NCBI RefSeq assembly: GCF_013184545.1
Contig: NZ_JAAOJA010000011.1
Location: forward strand, 1-64,000
Reading direction: 5' to 3'
Origin: Pseudomonas tumuqii
GTDB lineage: Bacteria > Pseudomonadota > Gammaproteobacteria > Pseudomonadales > Pseudomonadaceae
Length of the DNA: 64,000 bases
Position 1 is the stretch's first letter. Each line of letters begins with the position of its first letter. The notes beneath the pieces were generated by a model, which was given only the letters and a program-made list of their open reading frames with translations, did no database searches and was not told the origin of the DNA. Shown here piece by piece: positions 1 to 7,221 of the stretch. Made by a program: the position numbers and the translations under genes.

Positions 1-222
1 GGCGGCAAGAAGGTGGTGATTGTTTCCACCGCAGGCGGTATTCACGCCGGCCAGCCCAGCGGCCAGGCCCATGAAGAGTACCTGCTGTTGGTGCTGCGCT
101 TTCTCGGTATCAGCGACATCGAGATCGTCCGCGCCGAAGGCCTGGCCTACGGCGAAGAGCCTCGCGTCAATGCCTTCACGGCGGCACAGGTGCAGATCGC
201 GGAGTTGTTCGTCGCCGCGTAA
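1..222 (+). CDS. azoR: FMN-dependent NADH-azoreductase, C-terminal part
   Basis: The frame is open from base 1 to the TAA at 220-222, so only about 73 C-terminal residues are present and the start lies outside the window. The segment has the AzoR pattern: a beta strand with a glycine pair (VVIVSTAGGI), then a helix with FLGISDIEIVRAEGL, which in this flavodoxin-fold family lies near the FMN/quinone site. These cytoplasmic enzymes reduce quinones and azo compounds with NAD(P)H. A strong terminator follows 15 bases after the stop, so the gene ends its transcript here. The family call is fairly secure; the exact substrate cannot be inferred. Confidence 0.8.
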   Translation, partial: GGKKVVIVSTAGGIHAGQPSGQAHEEYLLLVLRFLGISDIEIVRAEGLAYGEEPRVNAFTAAQVQIAELFVAA

Positions 223-237
223 TTGTCCGCTGCCAAC

Positions 238-267
238 AAAAAGCCCGCTCAATTGAGCGGGCTTTTT
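238..267 (+). terminator. Rho-independent terminator of azoR
   Basis: A perfect 30-bp palindrome with arms AAAAAGCCCGCTCAA and its complement is followed by a T-rich stretch. It lies 15 bases after the azoR stop. The A-tract on the left side makes it able to act on both strands, which would also insulate the IS remnant to its right. Confidence 0.9.
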
Positions 268-272
268 GTTGG

Positions 273-476
273 CTATGTCCCAATCATGTGTTGCATGGTT
301 CGCCCAACCGCCTCCTGGATACAGTGAACCGGCTGGATACGCTGCTGATAACGCTCAAGCATGCGTCGCCAGCCCAGGTAGTTCGGAAGGTAGCGGATGG
401 CGACGCCGTGAAAACGAGTCATCCAGCTCTTCAGGCGGCTGTGGTATGCATTAACGTTCTGATCGTGGTCTGCCCC
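273..476 (-). pseudogene. IS1595-family (ISXO2-like) transposase, C-terminal remnant
   Basis: On the minus strand about 67 codons remain open between a stop at 477-479 and the terminal TAG at 273-275. The peptide contains DQNVNAYHSRLK, then WMTRFHGVAIRYLPNYLGWRR, the hallmark C-terminal block of ISXO2-like DDE transposases of the IS1595 family. The N-terminal zinc ribbon and most of the catalytic domain are missing, so this is a dead fragment. It abuts a palindrome and an IS1182 remnant, indicating repeated insertion and deletion at this place. Confidence 0.75.
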
Positions 477-501
477 CTATTGCTACGCCAAAGGGTCCAC
501 G

Positions 502-544
502 AAAGGGGTCGGAGTGATTAAAATTAAATCACTCCGACCCCTTT
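502..544. repeat. 18-bp perfect inverted repeat at the IS remnant junction
   Basis: The arm AAAGGGGTCGGAGTGATT is followed by seven A/T bases and its exact reverse complement. The repeat lies exactly between the IS1595-type remnant on the left and the IS1182-type remnant on the right. It could be the end of a further mobile element or a small palindromic unit; nothing coding is attached to it. Confidence 0.7.
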
Positions 545-549
545 ACTCT

Positions 550-708
550 TTTGGAACGCTCAAATATTGGATGGGAGCCACCCACTTCCTGACCAAAACA
601 CTTCCGCGGGTAAGTACCGAAATGAGCCTTCATGTGCTCGCCTACAACCTCAAACGAATGATGAGCATCTTCGGCATCGCAGGACTGCTTGAGGCGATCA
701 GGGCGTGA
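550..708 (+). pseudogene. IS1182-family transposase, C-terminal remnant
   Basis: About 52 codons, from FGTLKYWMGATHFL to a TGA at 706-708, are closely similar to the last residues of the intact transposase at 3767-5197 (FGTLKSWMGATHFL and then STEMSLHVLAYNLKR in both). Everything upstream of the HPFGTLK motif is gone. The sequence after the stop up to about 905 has the same kind of terminal sequence (TTTTCACACAGCTTGGGCC at 870-888) as the intact element, so this is the right end of an older, diverged copy. Confidence 0.8.
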
Positions 709-1188
709 ATTCAGCCGCTTGGCTCGCCCGTTAGTAGCCGTTTTGGCCGCTGACGCGGCCCAAACGGTATTACGAACGTCTATGTAGCTGACTAAGGTGA
801 TTCGCGCTTCCGCCCGCTGATTCCACAGGCAATCTTCGCGACTCTCAGTTTTCGAGGTATTTAGCGCGTTTTCACACAGCTTGGGCCGATTTCTGCCGGT
901 GACCACCGCCTGCTACGGGTCGAGTGCCGTCGGTCATCGCAGACCATACCTTGCCCCAAAAACGGCGCCTCACACGCCACAATATCCAGGCCGGATCCTG
1001 CACGGGCCCGCCAGCAATGGCATAGTGAAAGCATGCCGGCGTGCCCGCTCCGCCCTCCTGCCGCCAGTGCGGGAGCGCCCGCCCTCATCGGCAGGCTTGT
1101 TCGCGCAGCCGGAGCGCGCCTGCCCACTGCTGGCATACCGCTAACCGTCTGACGCGCGACACCGTCGGCACGCGGTAGGAGGCATACG
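709..1188. other. Right end of an IS1182-type remnant, then non-coding DNA
   Basis: Up to about 905 this is the non-coding right end of the IS1182-type remnant, recognised by a TTTTCACACAGCTTGGGCC segment similar to the terminal repeat of the complete copy. From about 906 to 1188 I see no gene, no clear promoter and no repeat. The last bases contain the ribosome binding site of the next gene. Confidence 0.5.
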
Positions 1189-2277
1189 ATGAATGACCTG
1201 TCCGCACATCACCCGGGGCGCTGGTGGCACAGCTTGCCCGATGGCCGAATCCAGTGCGACCTCTGCCCTCGTGACTGCAAGCTGCGCGACGGGCAGCGTG
1301 GCGCCTGCTTCGTGCGCATGCGCGAAGGCGAGCAGGTGGTGCTGACCACCTACGGCCGCTCTTCCGGCTTCTGCATCGACCCCATCGAGAAGAAGCCGCT
1401 CAACCACTTCCTCCCCGGATCGGCGGTGCTGTCCTTCGGTACTGCAGGCTGCAATCTCGCCTGCAAGTTTTGCCAGAACTGGGATATCAGCAAATCGCGG
1501 GACATGGATCGCCTGATGGATCAGGCCAGCCCGCAGCAGATTGCCCTGGCGGCGGAGAGCTCGGGCTGTGCCAGCGTGGCCTTCACCTACAATGACCCGG
1601 TGATTTTCGCCGAATATGCCATCGATACGGCCATCGCTTGCCGTGCGCGCGGCATTCGGACGGTGGCGGTGACCTCCGGCTACATACACGCCGAACCGCG
1701 CCGCGAATTCTTCGCGGTGATGGACGCGGCGAATGTCGACCTCAAGGCCTTCACCGATGACTTCTATTTCAAACTCACCGGCGCACATCTGCAGCCGGTG
1801 CTGGATTCCTTGGTCTATCTGCATCACGAGACCGGCGTCTGGACGGAAATCACCACCCTGCTGATTCCGGACTACAACGATTCGAATTGGGAGATCGAGG
1901 CCCTGTGCGCCTGGGTACTCAAGGAACTGGGGCCGGATGTGCCGCTGCACTTCACCGCCTTCCACCCCGACTTCAAGATGCTCGAAACCCCGCGCACCCC
2001 GCCCGCAACGCTCAGGCGCGCCCGGCAGATCGCCCTGGCGCAGGGGCTGCACTATGTCTACACGGGCAATGTGCACGATGCCGAGGGCGGCACGACCTTC
2101 TGTCCAGGCTGCGGCGCGCCTTTGATCGAGCGGGACTGGCACCGCATCCTCCACTACCGGGTGACTGCCGAGGGGCGCTGTCCGCAGTGCCTCACCACCA
2201 TCGCCGGGCGCTTCGACCAGCATGCCGGCGACTTCGGCCAGCGCCGGATTCCGCTGCGGCTGAACCCTAACCCCTGA
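1189..2277 (+). CDS. AmrS-like (PflA-type) radical SAM enzyme
   Basis: The 362-residue protein has the radical SAM triad C88-x3-C92-x2-C95 (GCNLACKFC) in a TIM-barrel context, an N-terminal cysteine cluster (C23, C26, C30, C40) and a C-terminal zinc-ribbon-like CPGC...CPQC pair. This layout is that of COG1180 proteins annotated as pyruvate-formate-lyase-activating-like or AmmeMemoRadiSam AmrS. The partner genes of the AmmeMemoRadiSam set are not adjacent. An AGGAGG box six bases before the ATG supports the start. The gene is alone, flanked by an IS1182 remnant and a complete IS1182-type element, so it may have moved with them. The reaction is unknown. Confidence 0.8.
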   Translation: MNDLSAHHPGRWWHSLPDGRIQCDLCPRDCKLRDGQRGACFVRMREGEQVVLTTYGRSSGFCIDPIEKKPLNHFLPGSAVLSFGTAGCNLACKFCQNWDISKSRDMDRLMDQASPQQIALAAESSGCASVAFTYNDPVIFAEYAIDTAIACRARGIRTVAVTSGYIHAEPRREFFAVMDAANVDLKAFTDDFYFKLTGAHLQPVLDSLVYLHHETGVWTEITTLLIPDYNDSNWEIEALCAWVLKELGPDVPLHFTAFHPDFKMLETPRTPPATLRRARQIALAQGLHYVYTGNVHDAEGGTTFCPGCGAPLIERDWHRILHYRVTAEGRCPQCLTTIAGRFDQHAGDFGQRRIPLRLNPNP

Positions 2278-2379
2278 GCAGATAAGCGTCCTATCGATGG
2301 GTGGCAGCGACGCTGCGCCGTAGACAGTTCGGCGACCGCTATCGGCCCAGACTGTGTAAAAATCTATGGTCACCCCCAC

Positions 2380-2616
2380 TTTTGCAATACTGATCAGCGA
2401 TGAGCGTTAGGCTTGCCTAAATCTATCCGGCGTCTTGGTGGAGCAAGCTCCGCGCCTCGATGAGAGTCGCGCCTGAGGATCCTGAAAACGTTGGCGGCTT
2501 CGAAAGCCAGTTTTTACATCAGGTTCTTCATCAGGCCGGTGGGCCGTTCACGTCATCGTCTATTCAGCTATCACAAAACCGGAAAAGGTCGTCGTGGTAC
2601 TGCTCAGTCAGTAGGG
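2380..2616 (-). ncRNA. Probable guide (bridge/seek) RNA region of the IS1111-group element
   Basis: This is the non-coding stretch between the transposase stop and the downstream subterminal repeat. In IS110-family elements a structured RNA that pairs with donor and target DNA is known to be encoded in the non-coding part, and in the IS1111 group it lies downstream of the transposase gene. The position and length here fit, but I did not fold it or identify the pairing loops, so this is an inference from the family. Confidence 0.4.
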
Positions 2617-3642
2617 TCAGGCGGTCAAGCCGTCTGGCTCGGCTTCATATCGAGTGTGCTTAACGGCAATTGCCCAGGCAATGCGGGCCAGTTTGTTCGC
2701 CAGGGCGCAAGCCACCACGTTCGAGTGGCGTCGAATGAGCAAGCCCCGCACCCAAGTCGCCAATGCCCCGCGCTGATGCTCAAGTCGCATTAGATAGACT
2801 CGAGCACACTGAACCAGCAAACGCCTGAGGTGCTTGTCACCCCGCTTGCTGATGCCCAACAGATTGGTGCGACCGCCTGTGCTGTACTGCCGGGGCACCA
2901 GCCCGAGTGATGCGGAAAAGTCGCGGCTACTGGCGTATTGCCGGCCATCGCCCATCTCGACCGCCAGCAAGCTGGCTGTGATCGGGCCGACCCCCGGCAT
3001 GCTGAGCAACCGACTGCCCAAGTCATCCTCGGCTACTTGAGTCTCCAGCTGCCCCTCCAACTCCTTGATCTGCTGATCCAAGTAGAGGAAGTGCTGATGC
3101 AGTCGCATCAGCAACTGCATCAGTTGCGGCGGCAACGAGTGCTCTGACAAAGTGCTCGGGAGTCGCTTCATGGTTGCCAGGCCCTTGGGCAGGCAGATGC
3201 CGAACTCCAGCAGGAAACCATGTGCCTGGTTGGTGGCCTGTGTGCGCTCACGCACCAAGGCGTCACGCATGCGATGCAAAACAGACAGCGTCTGTTGTGC
3301 CTCGGTCTTGGGTGCGACAAAACGCATGGAGGGTCTGCACGCGGCCTCGCAGATGGCCTCGGCATCCACGAAGTCGTTCTTGTTGCTCTTCACGAACGGT
3401 CTGACAAATTGCGGTGAGATCAGTTTGGCGACGTGTCCGAGCTTGTTGAGCTCCCGCGCCGTGAAGTGGGCTCCGGCACAGGCCTCCATGACCACCGTGC
3501 AGGCTGGCAGATTGCCGAAGAGTCGCATCATCTGCAGTCGCGAGAGTTTCTTGCGAAAGACCGCCCGGCCTGCCCCATCCTGACCATGCAGATGGAAGCT
3601 GTGCTTGCCGAGATCGATACCCACCAGTGCAACTTTGTTCAT
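2617..3642 (-). CDS. IS110-family transposase (IS1111 group)
   Basis: The product of about 341 residues begins MNKVALVGIDLGKHSF, with the first acidic residue of the RuvC-like DEDD catalytic domain, continues with KSNKNDFVDAEAICEA, and has a C-terminal Transposase_20 domain with MPGVGPITASLLAVE and a conserved serine region (YSTGGRTNLLGISKRGD). All hallmarks of an active IS110-type recombinase are present and the frame is intact. I chose the ATG at 3642 because it starts the conserved domain; an upstream extension to 3705 has no family match. It lies opposite to the host IS1182 transposase. Confidence 0.88.
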   Translation of the reverse strand: MNKVALVGIDLGKHSFHLHGQDGAGRAVFRKKLSRLQMMRLFGNLPACTVVMEACAGAHFTARELNKLGHVAKLISPQFVRPFVKSNKNDFVDAEAICEAACRPSMRFVAPKTEAQQTLSVLHRMRDALVRERTQATNQAHGFLLEFGICLPKGLATMKRLPSTLSEHSLPPQLMQLLMRLHQHFLYLDQQIKELEGQLETQVAEDDLGSRLLSMPGVGPITASLLAVEMGDGRQYASSRDFSASLGLVPRQYSTGGRTNLLGISKRGDKHLRRLLVQCARVYLMRLEHQRGALATWVRGLLIRRHSNVVACALANKLARIAWAIAVKHTRYEAEPDGLTA

Positions 3643-3766
3643 GGCGATGGCCTCCGAGATAAACCCCGCGAGAGCATAGCCCTCGCGGGGTGTGGGGGTG
3701 ACCATCTCATTACGTTGGCATCGACCTTGCTATGATTTGATGGATTCGAATCAGCGGGGGACGTCA

Positions 3767-5197
3767 ATGAAGCGTTTTATCCAGGGAGAGCATCGAGGCC
3801 AAAGCGCGCTGCTTCCCGAGAGCCTGGATGACTATGTGGCGGACACCAACCCGGTGCGGGTGGTCGATGTTTTCGTCGATGAACTCGACCTTGGCACGCT
3901 GGGTTTTGAAGGTGTCGTCCCGGCTGAAACAGGTCGGCCCGCTTACCATCCTGCCGACCTCCTGAAGATCTACATCTACGGCTACCTCAATCGTATCCAG
4001 TCCAGTCGCCGTCTCGAGCGCGAGGCTCAGCGCAACGTTGAGTTGATGTGGCTGACCGGACGCTTGATGCCGGACTTCAAGACCATCGCCAACTTCCGCA
4101 AGGATAACGGCAAGGCAATCCGCGGCGTCTGTCGGCAGTTCGTGGTGCTGTGCCAGCAGCTTGGCCTGTTCTCTGAAGCGCTTGTGGCCATCGATGGCAG
4201 CAAGTTCAAGGCGGTCAACAACCGCGACCGCAACTTCACCAGCGCCAAGCTGCAGCGGCGAATGGAGGAGATCGAGTCCAGCATCAATCGCTACCTGAGC
4301 GCACTGGATACCGCTGATCGTCAGGAGCCTGCCGTGGCGAAGGTCAAAGCCGAACGCCTCCACGACAAGATCGCGATCTTGAAAACTAAGCTGCAGGAGC
4401 TCAAGGAAATCGAGGTTCAGCTCAACGAAACACCGGATAAACAGATCTCCCTGACCGATCCCGATGCCCGCTCAATGAAGACCCGGGGCACCGGCGTGGT
4501 CGGCTACAACGTGCAGGCGGCGGTCGACGCGAAGCACCACCTGATCGTGACGCACGAGGTCACGAACGATGGGGCTGATCGAGACCAGCTAAGCACCATG
4601 GCCAAGCAGGCGCGAGAGGCCATGGGCGTCAAGAAACTCTCGGCGGTCGCCGACAGAGGCTACTTCAAAGGCGAAGAAATCCTGGCGTGCCATGAGGCTG
4701 GAATCACCGTTTTCGTGCCCAAGGCGCTGACCTCGGGAGCGACAGCGGCGGGCCGCTTCGGCAAAGGTGACTTCATCTATGACGCAGCCAAGAACGAGTA
4801 TCGATGCCCTGCTGGGCAAAGCCTGATCTGGCGGTTCTCACGCGTCGAGAAAGGACTGAAACTGCACCGCTACTGGAGTTCGCACTGCCAGGGTTGTGCG
4901 TTGAAAGAACACTGTACGCCTAGCTCAGAGCGGCGAGTGAGCCGCTGGGAGCATGAGGCAGTGCTCGAGGCGATGCAGAGTCGCCTGGATCAAGCGCCCG
5001 AGATGATGCGAATCCGCCGCCAAACGGTCGAGCACCCGTTCGGCACGCTGAAGTCCTGGATGGGCGCCACCCACTTCCTCACCAGAACGCTCGACCGGGT
5101 GAGCACCGAGATGAGCCTGCATGTGCTCGCCTACAATCTCAAACGCGTGTTGAATGTGTTGGGCAGCGGTGCCTTGATGGCCGCGATGAAGGCCTGA
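3767..5197 (+). CDS. IS1182-family transposase
   Basis: The 476-residue protein begins MKRFIQGEHRGQSALLPESLDDYV, the typical start of IS1182 transposases, with an N-terminal DUF772-like region (RPAYHPADLLKIYIYGYLN and RLMPDFKTIANFRKDN), a central coiled segment, a DDE domain (VAIDGSKFKAVN, AVADRGYF) and a C-terminal region ending in FGTLKSWMGATHFL and LHVLAYNLKRV. The frame is intact. A GGGGG stretch precedes the ATG at 3767. The IS1111-type insertion lies between the left end of the element and this start, so the native promoter near the left terminus has been separated from the gene. Confidence 0.9.
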   Translation: MKRFIQGEHRGQSALLPESLDDYVADTNPVRVVDVFVDELDLGTLGFEGVVPAETGRPAYHPADLLKIYIYGYLNRIQSSRRLEREAQRNVELMWLTGRLMPDFKTIANFRKDNGKAIRGVCRQFVVLCQQLGLFSEALVAIDGSKFKAVNNRDRNFTSAKLQRRMEEIESSINRYLSALDTADRQEPAVAKVKAERLHDKIAILKTKLQELKEIEVQLNETPDKQISLTDPDARSMKTRGTGVVGYNVQAAVDAKHHLIVTHEVTNDGADRDQLSTMAKQAREAMGVKKLSAVADRGYFKGEEILACHEAGITVFVPKALTSGATAAGRFGKGDFIYDAAKNEYRCPAGQSLIWRFSRVEKGLKLHRYWSSHCQGCALKEHCTPSSERRVSRWEHEAVLEAMQSRLDQAPEMMRIRRQTVEHPFGTLKSWMGATHFLTRTLDRVSTEMSLHVLAYNLKRVLNVLGSGALMAAMKA

Positions 5198-5496
5198 GGC
5201 CTGTTTTACAACTCTTGCCGCCCACCAGCAGGCGCGCCGAAGCCGAAAGTGGCATAGCAACCAGAATCACCGATTGCGCCTGACTGGGCCTCCCTCGGCC
5301 TCCTGGACACTGAGAAAATCCCCCGGCAGTTGATTGCCATCACTCACTACGTTTTTACACAGTCTGGGCCAAGAGCGGTCATCCAGGGAGAGCAGATTCG
5401 ACCAGAAACAGTCTGCCCACACTCCCCCTGTACGCGTCCAGCGAGGCGCATTGGAGTCTGCTGACGTTATGATGCCCATCTGCATAGGAGGACATC

Positions 5497-5919
5497 TTGG
5501 ACAAGCAAACGCAGATATTGAGATTGGTGCAGGAGCTAGAAGACGAGCTCGATCAGTTTCCCCTCTCCAGCGTAATCCGATCGCACGCGGAGTTAACTGA
5601 ACAAGCACTCGATGCTTGGTCTGATCGCCTCCGGGACATAGGCCATCCGGGGCGCAAATTCTGGGATCAGCCAGCGGAGCTAATGTACGACGAGGCCGGT
5701 GTACTGCTCGGGGCCATGTTTGTTCTTATTCAGGCGGCCATCACCGAGACGGTTTCGATTGTAAAGCGGATCTACGAGCTAAATGGACAGAAGATAAATA
5801 AGAACGCCGTGATGTCGTTGGAGGCAGATCTCGATTCGAGGTCAAGCCTGAGCTACGTCGCGATCGCAAACGGAGCTGCAAATTTTTATACCCACGCATT
5901 ACGCTCGACGAGCAAATAA
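5497..5919 (+). CDS. Unknown helical protein, 140 aa, first gene of a two-gene cassette
   Basis: I do not recognise a family. The protein starts at TTG 5497 with an AGGAGG box five bases upstream, which makes the start convincing. It is acidic and helical at the N-terminus (QILRLVQELEDELDQF), has one hydrophobic stretch near residues 65-80 (VLLGAMFVLIQAAITETV) that may be a buried or membrane helix, and a basic C-terminus. It ends nine bases before the next gene, so the two are very likely co-transcribed. The DNA is visibly less GC-rich than its neighbours, which suggests transfer. Confidence 0.65.
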   Translation: MDKQTQILRLVQELEDELDQFPLSSVIRSHAELTEQALDAWSDRLRDIGHPGRKFWDQPAELMYDEAGVLLGAMFVLIQAAITETVSIVKRIYELNGQKINKNAVMSLEADLDSRSSLSYVAIANGAANFYTHALRSTSK

Positions 5920-5928
5920 GGAAAGTGA

Positions 5929-7134
5929 TTGAACCAGAGCCAATCTTATTTACCTGGGATGCAGGGCGATGTCAGCAGGGGCAACGAGGTACAACAAGGC
6001 AAGGCGAAGATGGCCGGTGTGCGCGACCGAGGAGAGCTCCACGTGCACCTCAACGGAGCGATTCCGGCACCAATAATTCGAGAGATACTGGCCGACGAAT
6101 CAACGGAACTGCCGCCCGGGTTTCTGATTGAGCGCGACCTGCTTCGAAACACACCCTGCCATTCCTTGGCGTCGTACTTAACTCCGTGGCAGGCACTGAG
6201 GCTATTTCCCAAGAAGCGCGAGAACCTGGATCGCATTTCCAATGCAGTCTTCGCTAGCCTCGTGGAGAACGGAGTACGCTTTGTCGAACTACGAAGCAGC
6301 GTCTTGTACCTCGCCCATCTGCAGAATTGCTCGCCCACCCAAGCGCTAGAACATCTGATCGAATCAACCAGGAACGCCGCGCATCGTCACGGCATTCGTC
6401 GCGGTCTGATTCTTACAGTGACGCGCGGCGACTACGGTGCGGTTTGTCTTTCCACACTACTACAGGCCTATCAAGACCTCGGAGAGCCGAACGATGTGGT
6501 GGGGCTCGATCTTGCGGGTGATGAGGAAATCGCATATCCATCGGAGTTGCCGTCACTTTTCCGAAAGGCAAAAGATCGATTCGGACTCGGGGTCACCATA
6601 CATGCCGGCGAAACAGGTCGCGTGGAAAACGTTCAGGCTGCTGTGGAGTTATTTGGCGCCGACCGTATTGGCCATGGGACAGCTGCAGGTAAGGATCCTC
6701 ACCTGCTAGACAAATTGGTAACGCAGGACATCTGCATCGAAGTATGCCCGATTAGCAACAGACTCACCGGCGCAGTACCTTTCGATGAGGCCCATCCACT
6801 TCAAGAATTTCGGCGCTTTGGGGTTCCGTTTGTTATCTGCTCAGACAACCCTGCAATCCATCAACGCGGTCTTGCGGATGACCAAACGATCGCGATTGCT
6901 GAGGGGCTTATCTACACCCCACGCCTACACCAAGCACCCCTCCCGAATCCCCTCAAAAAACCGCGCGTCCAAGTCCCTCGCAGCCCTCTCCTGCCCTGCC
7001 CCAGCAAACACCGAAGCACTCGCCTTGCACACCGCCTGCAAACCAACCCGGCATTGTCGCAAGTCCTACAGCGCCCACCCGGAAGCCCTGTGATTTTGTC
7101 CGCTGGCAGACAAAAGAAACCATCTACATGTTGA
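5929..7134 (+). CDS. Adenosine deaminase-like protein with replaced C-terminus
   Basis: Metal-dependent adenosine deaminase motifs are present in order: HVH at residues 38-40 within HVHLNGA, HAGE with the catalytic glutamate, IGHGT, and SDNP in place of the usual DDP/SDDP. The family similarity stops soon after (RGLADDQTIAIAEGLI, near base 6905); the remaining about 75 residues are proline- and arginine-rich and look like out-of-frame DNA, so the final helices are probably lost. The TTG at 5929 has an AAGGAAAG box; an ATG at 6010, ten residues before HVH, is an alternative start. The true substrate (adenosine, adenine or a modified base) is unknown. The reading frame runs over the NifA site of nifB. 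Confidence 0.65.
   Translation: MNQSQSYLPGMQGDVSRGNEVQQGKAKMAGVRDRGELHVHLNGAIPAPIIREILADESTELPPGFLIERDLLRNTPCHSLASYLTPWQALRLFPKKRENLDRISNAVFASLVENGVRFVELRSSVLYLAHLQNCSPTQALEHLIESTRNAAHRHGIRRGLILTVTRGDYGAVCLSTLLQAYQDLGEPNDVVGLDLAGDEEIAYPSELPSLFRKAKDRFGLGVTIHAGETGRVENVQAAVELFGADRIGHGTAAGKDPHLLDKLVTQDICIEVCPISNRLTGAVPFDEAHPLQEFRRFGVPFVICSDNPAIHQRGLADDQTIAIAEGLIYTPRLHQAPLPNPLKKPRVQVPRSPLLPCPSKHRSTRLAHRLQTNPALSQVLQRPPGSPVILSAGRQKKPSTC
7097..7112 (+). promoter_or_regulatory. NifA upstream activator site of nifB
   Basis: TGT-CCGCTGGCAG-ACA is an exact match to the NifA consensus TGT-N10-ACA. It lies about 70 bases upstream of the sigma-54 promoter of nifB, with an AT-rich spacer that could accommodate bending by IHF. 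Confidence 0.85.
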
Positions 7135-7165
7135 TAATCCATTTAAAAACAATAGCTTGCTAAAC

Positions 7166-7181
7166 AGGCACGGCACTTGCT
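7166..7181 (+). promoter_or_regulatory. Sigma-54 promoter of nifB
   Basis: AGGCACGGCACTTGCT carries GG at 7167-7168 and GC at 7179-7180 separated by exactly ten bases, a near-perfect -24/-12 element (consensus TGGCACG-N4-TTGCW). Transcription would start near 7192, 30 bases before the nifB ATG. Confidence 0.9.
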
Positions 7182-7221
7182 CTGCATCCTGCGTACTGAC
7201 TCTCTCACCCGGAGACCGACC

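Larger units (their letters stand above)
2366..3706 (-). mobile_element. IS110-family (IS1111 group) insertion element
   Basis: The borders are set by a 14-bp inverted repeat: ATGGTCACCCCCAC at 2366-2379 and its exact complement at 3693-3706. Subterminal repeats of about this length are typical of the IS1111 group, and the 1.34 kb length fits. The element carries one transposase gene on the minus strand and about 250 non-coding bases downstream of it. It was inserted just inside the left terminal repeat of the IS1182-type element. True ends may extend a few bases beyond the repeats. Confidence 0.7.
2334..5380 (+). mobile_element. IS1182-family element interrupted by an IS1111-group element
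   Basis: The ends are inverted repeats: GGCCCAGACTGTGTAAAAA at 2344-2362 matches the complement of a segment ending at 5370, and the similarity extends outward through GACCGCT at 2334-2340 and its complement at 5374-5380. The element holds one transposase gene at 3767-5197. Subtracting the inserted element at 2366-3706 leaves about 1.7 kb, which is normal for the family. The exact outer ends and target duplication cannot be fixed by eye. Confidence 0.65.

Noticed and set aside
6905..7096. Possible remnant of a coding gene before the nifB control region
   Set aside because: Several frames are open, but none shows a recognisable family; the Pro/Arg-rich peptides look like random translation of GC-rich DNA.
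5929..7134. RADAR defence system (RdrB-type deaminase)
   Set aside because: RdrB is much longer and paired with a large RdrA ATPase, which is absent; the protein here is of ordinary adenosine deaminase size.
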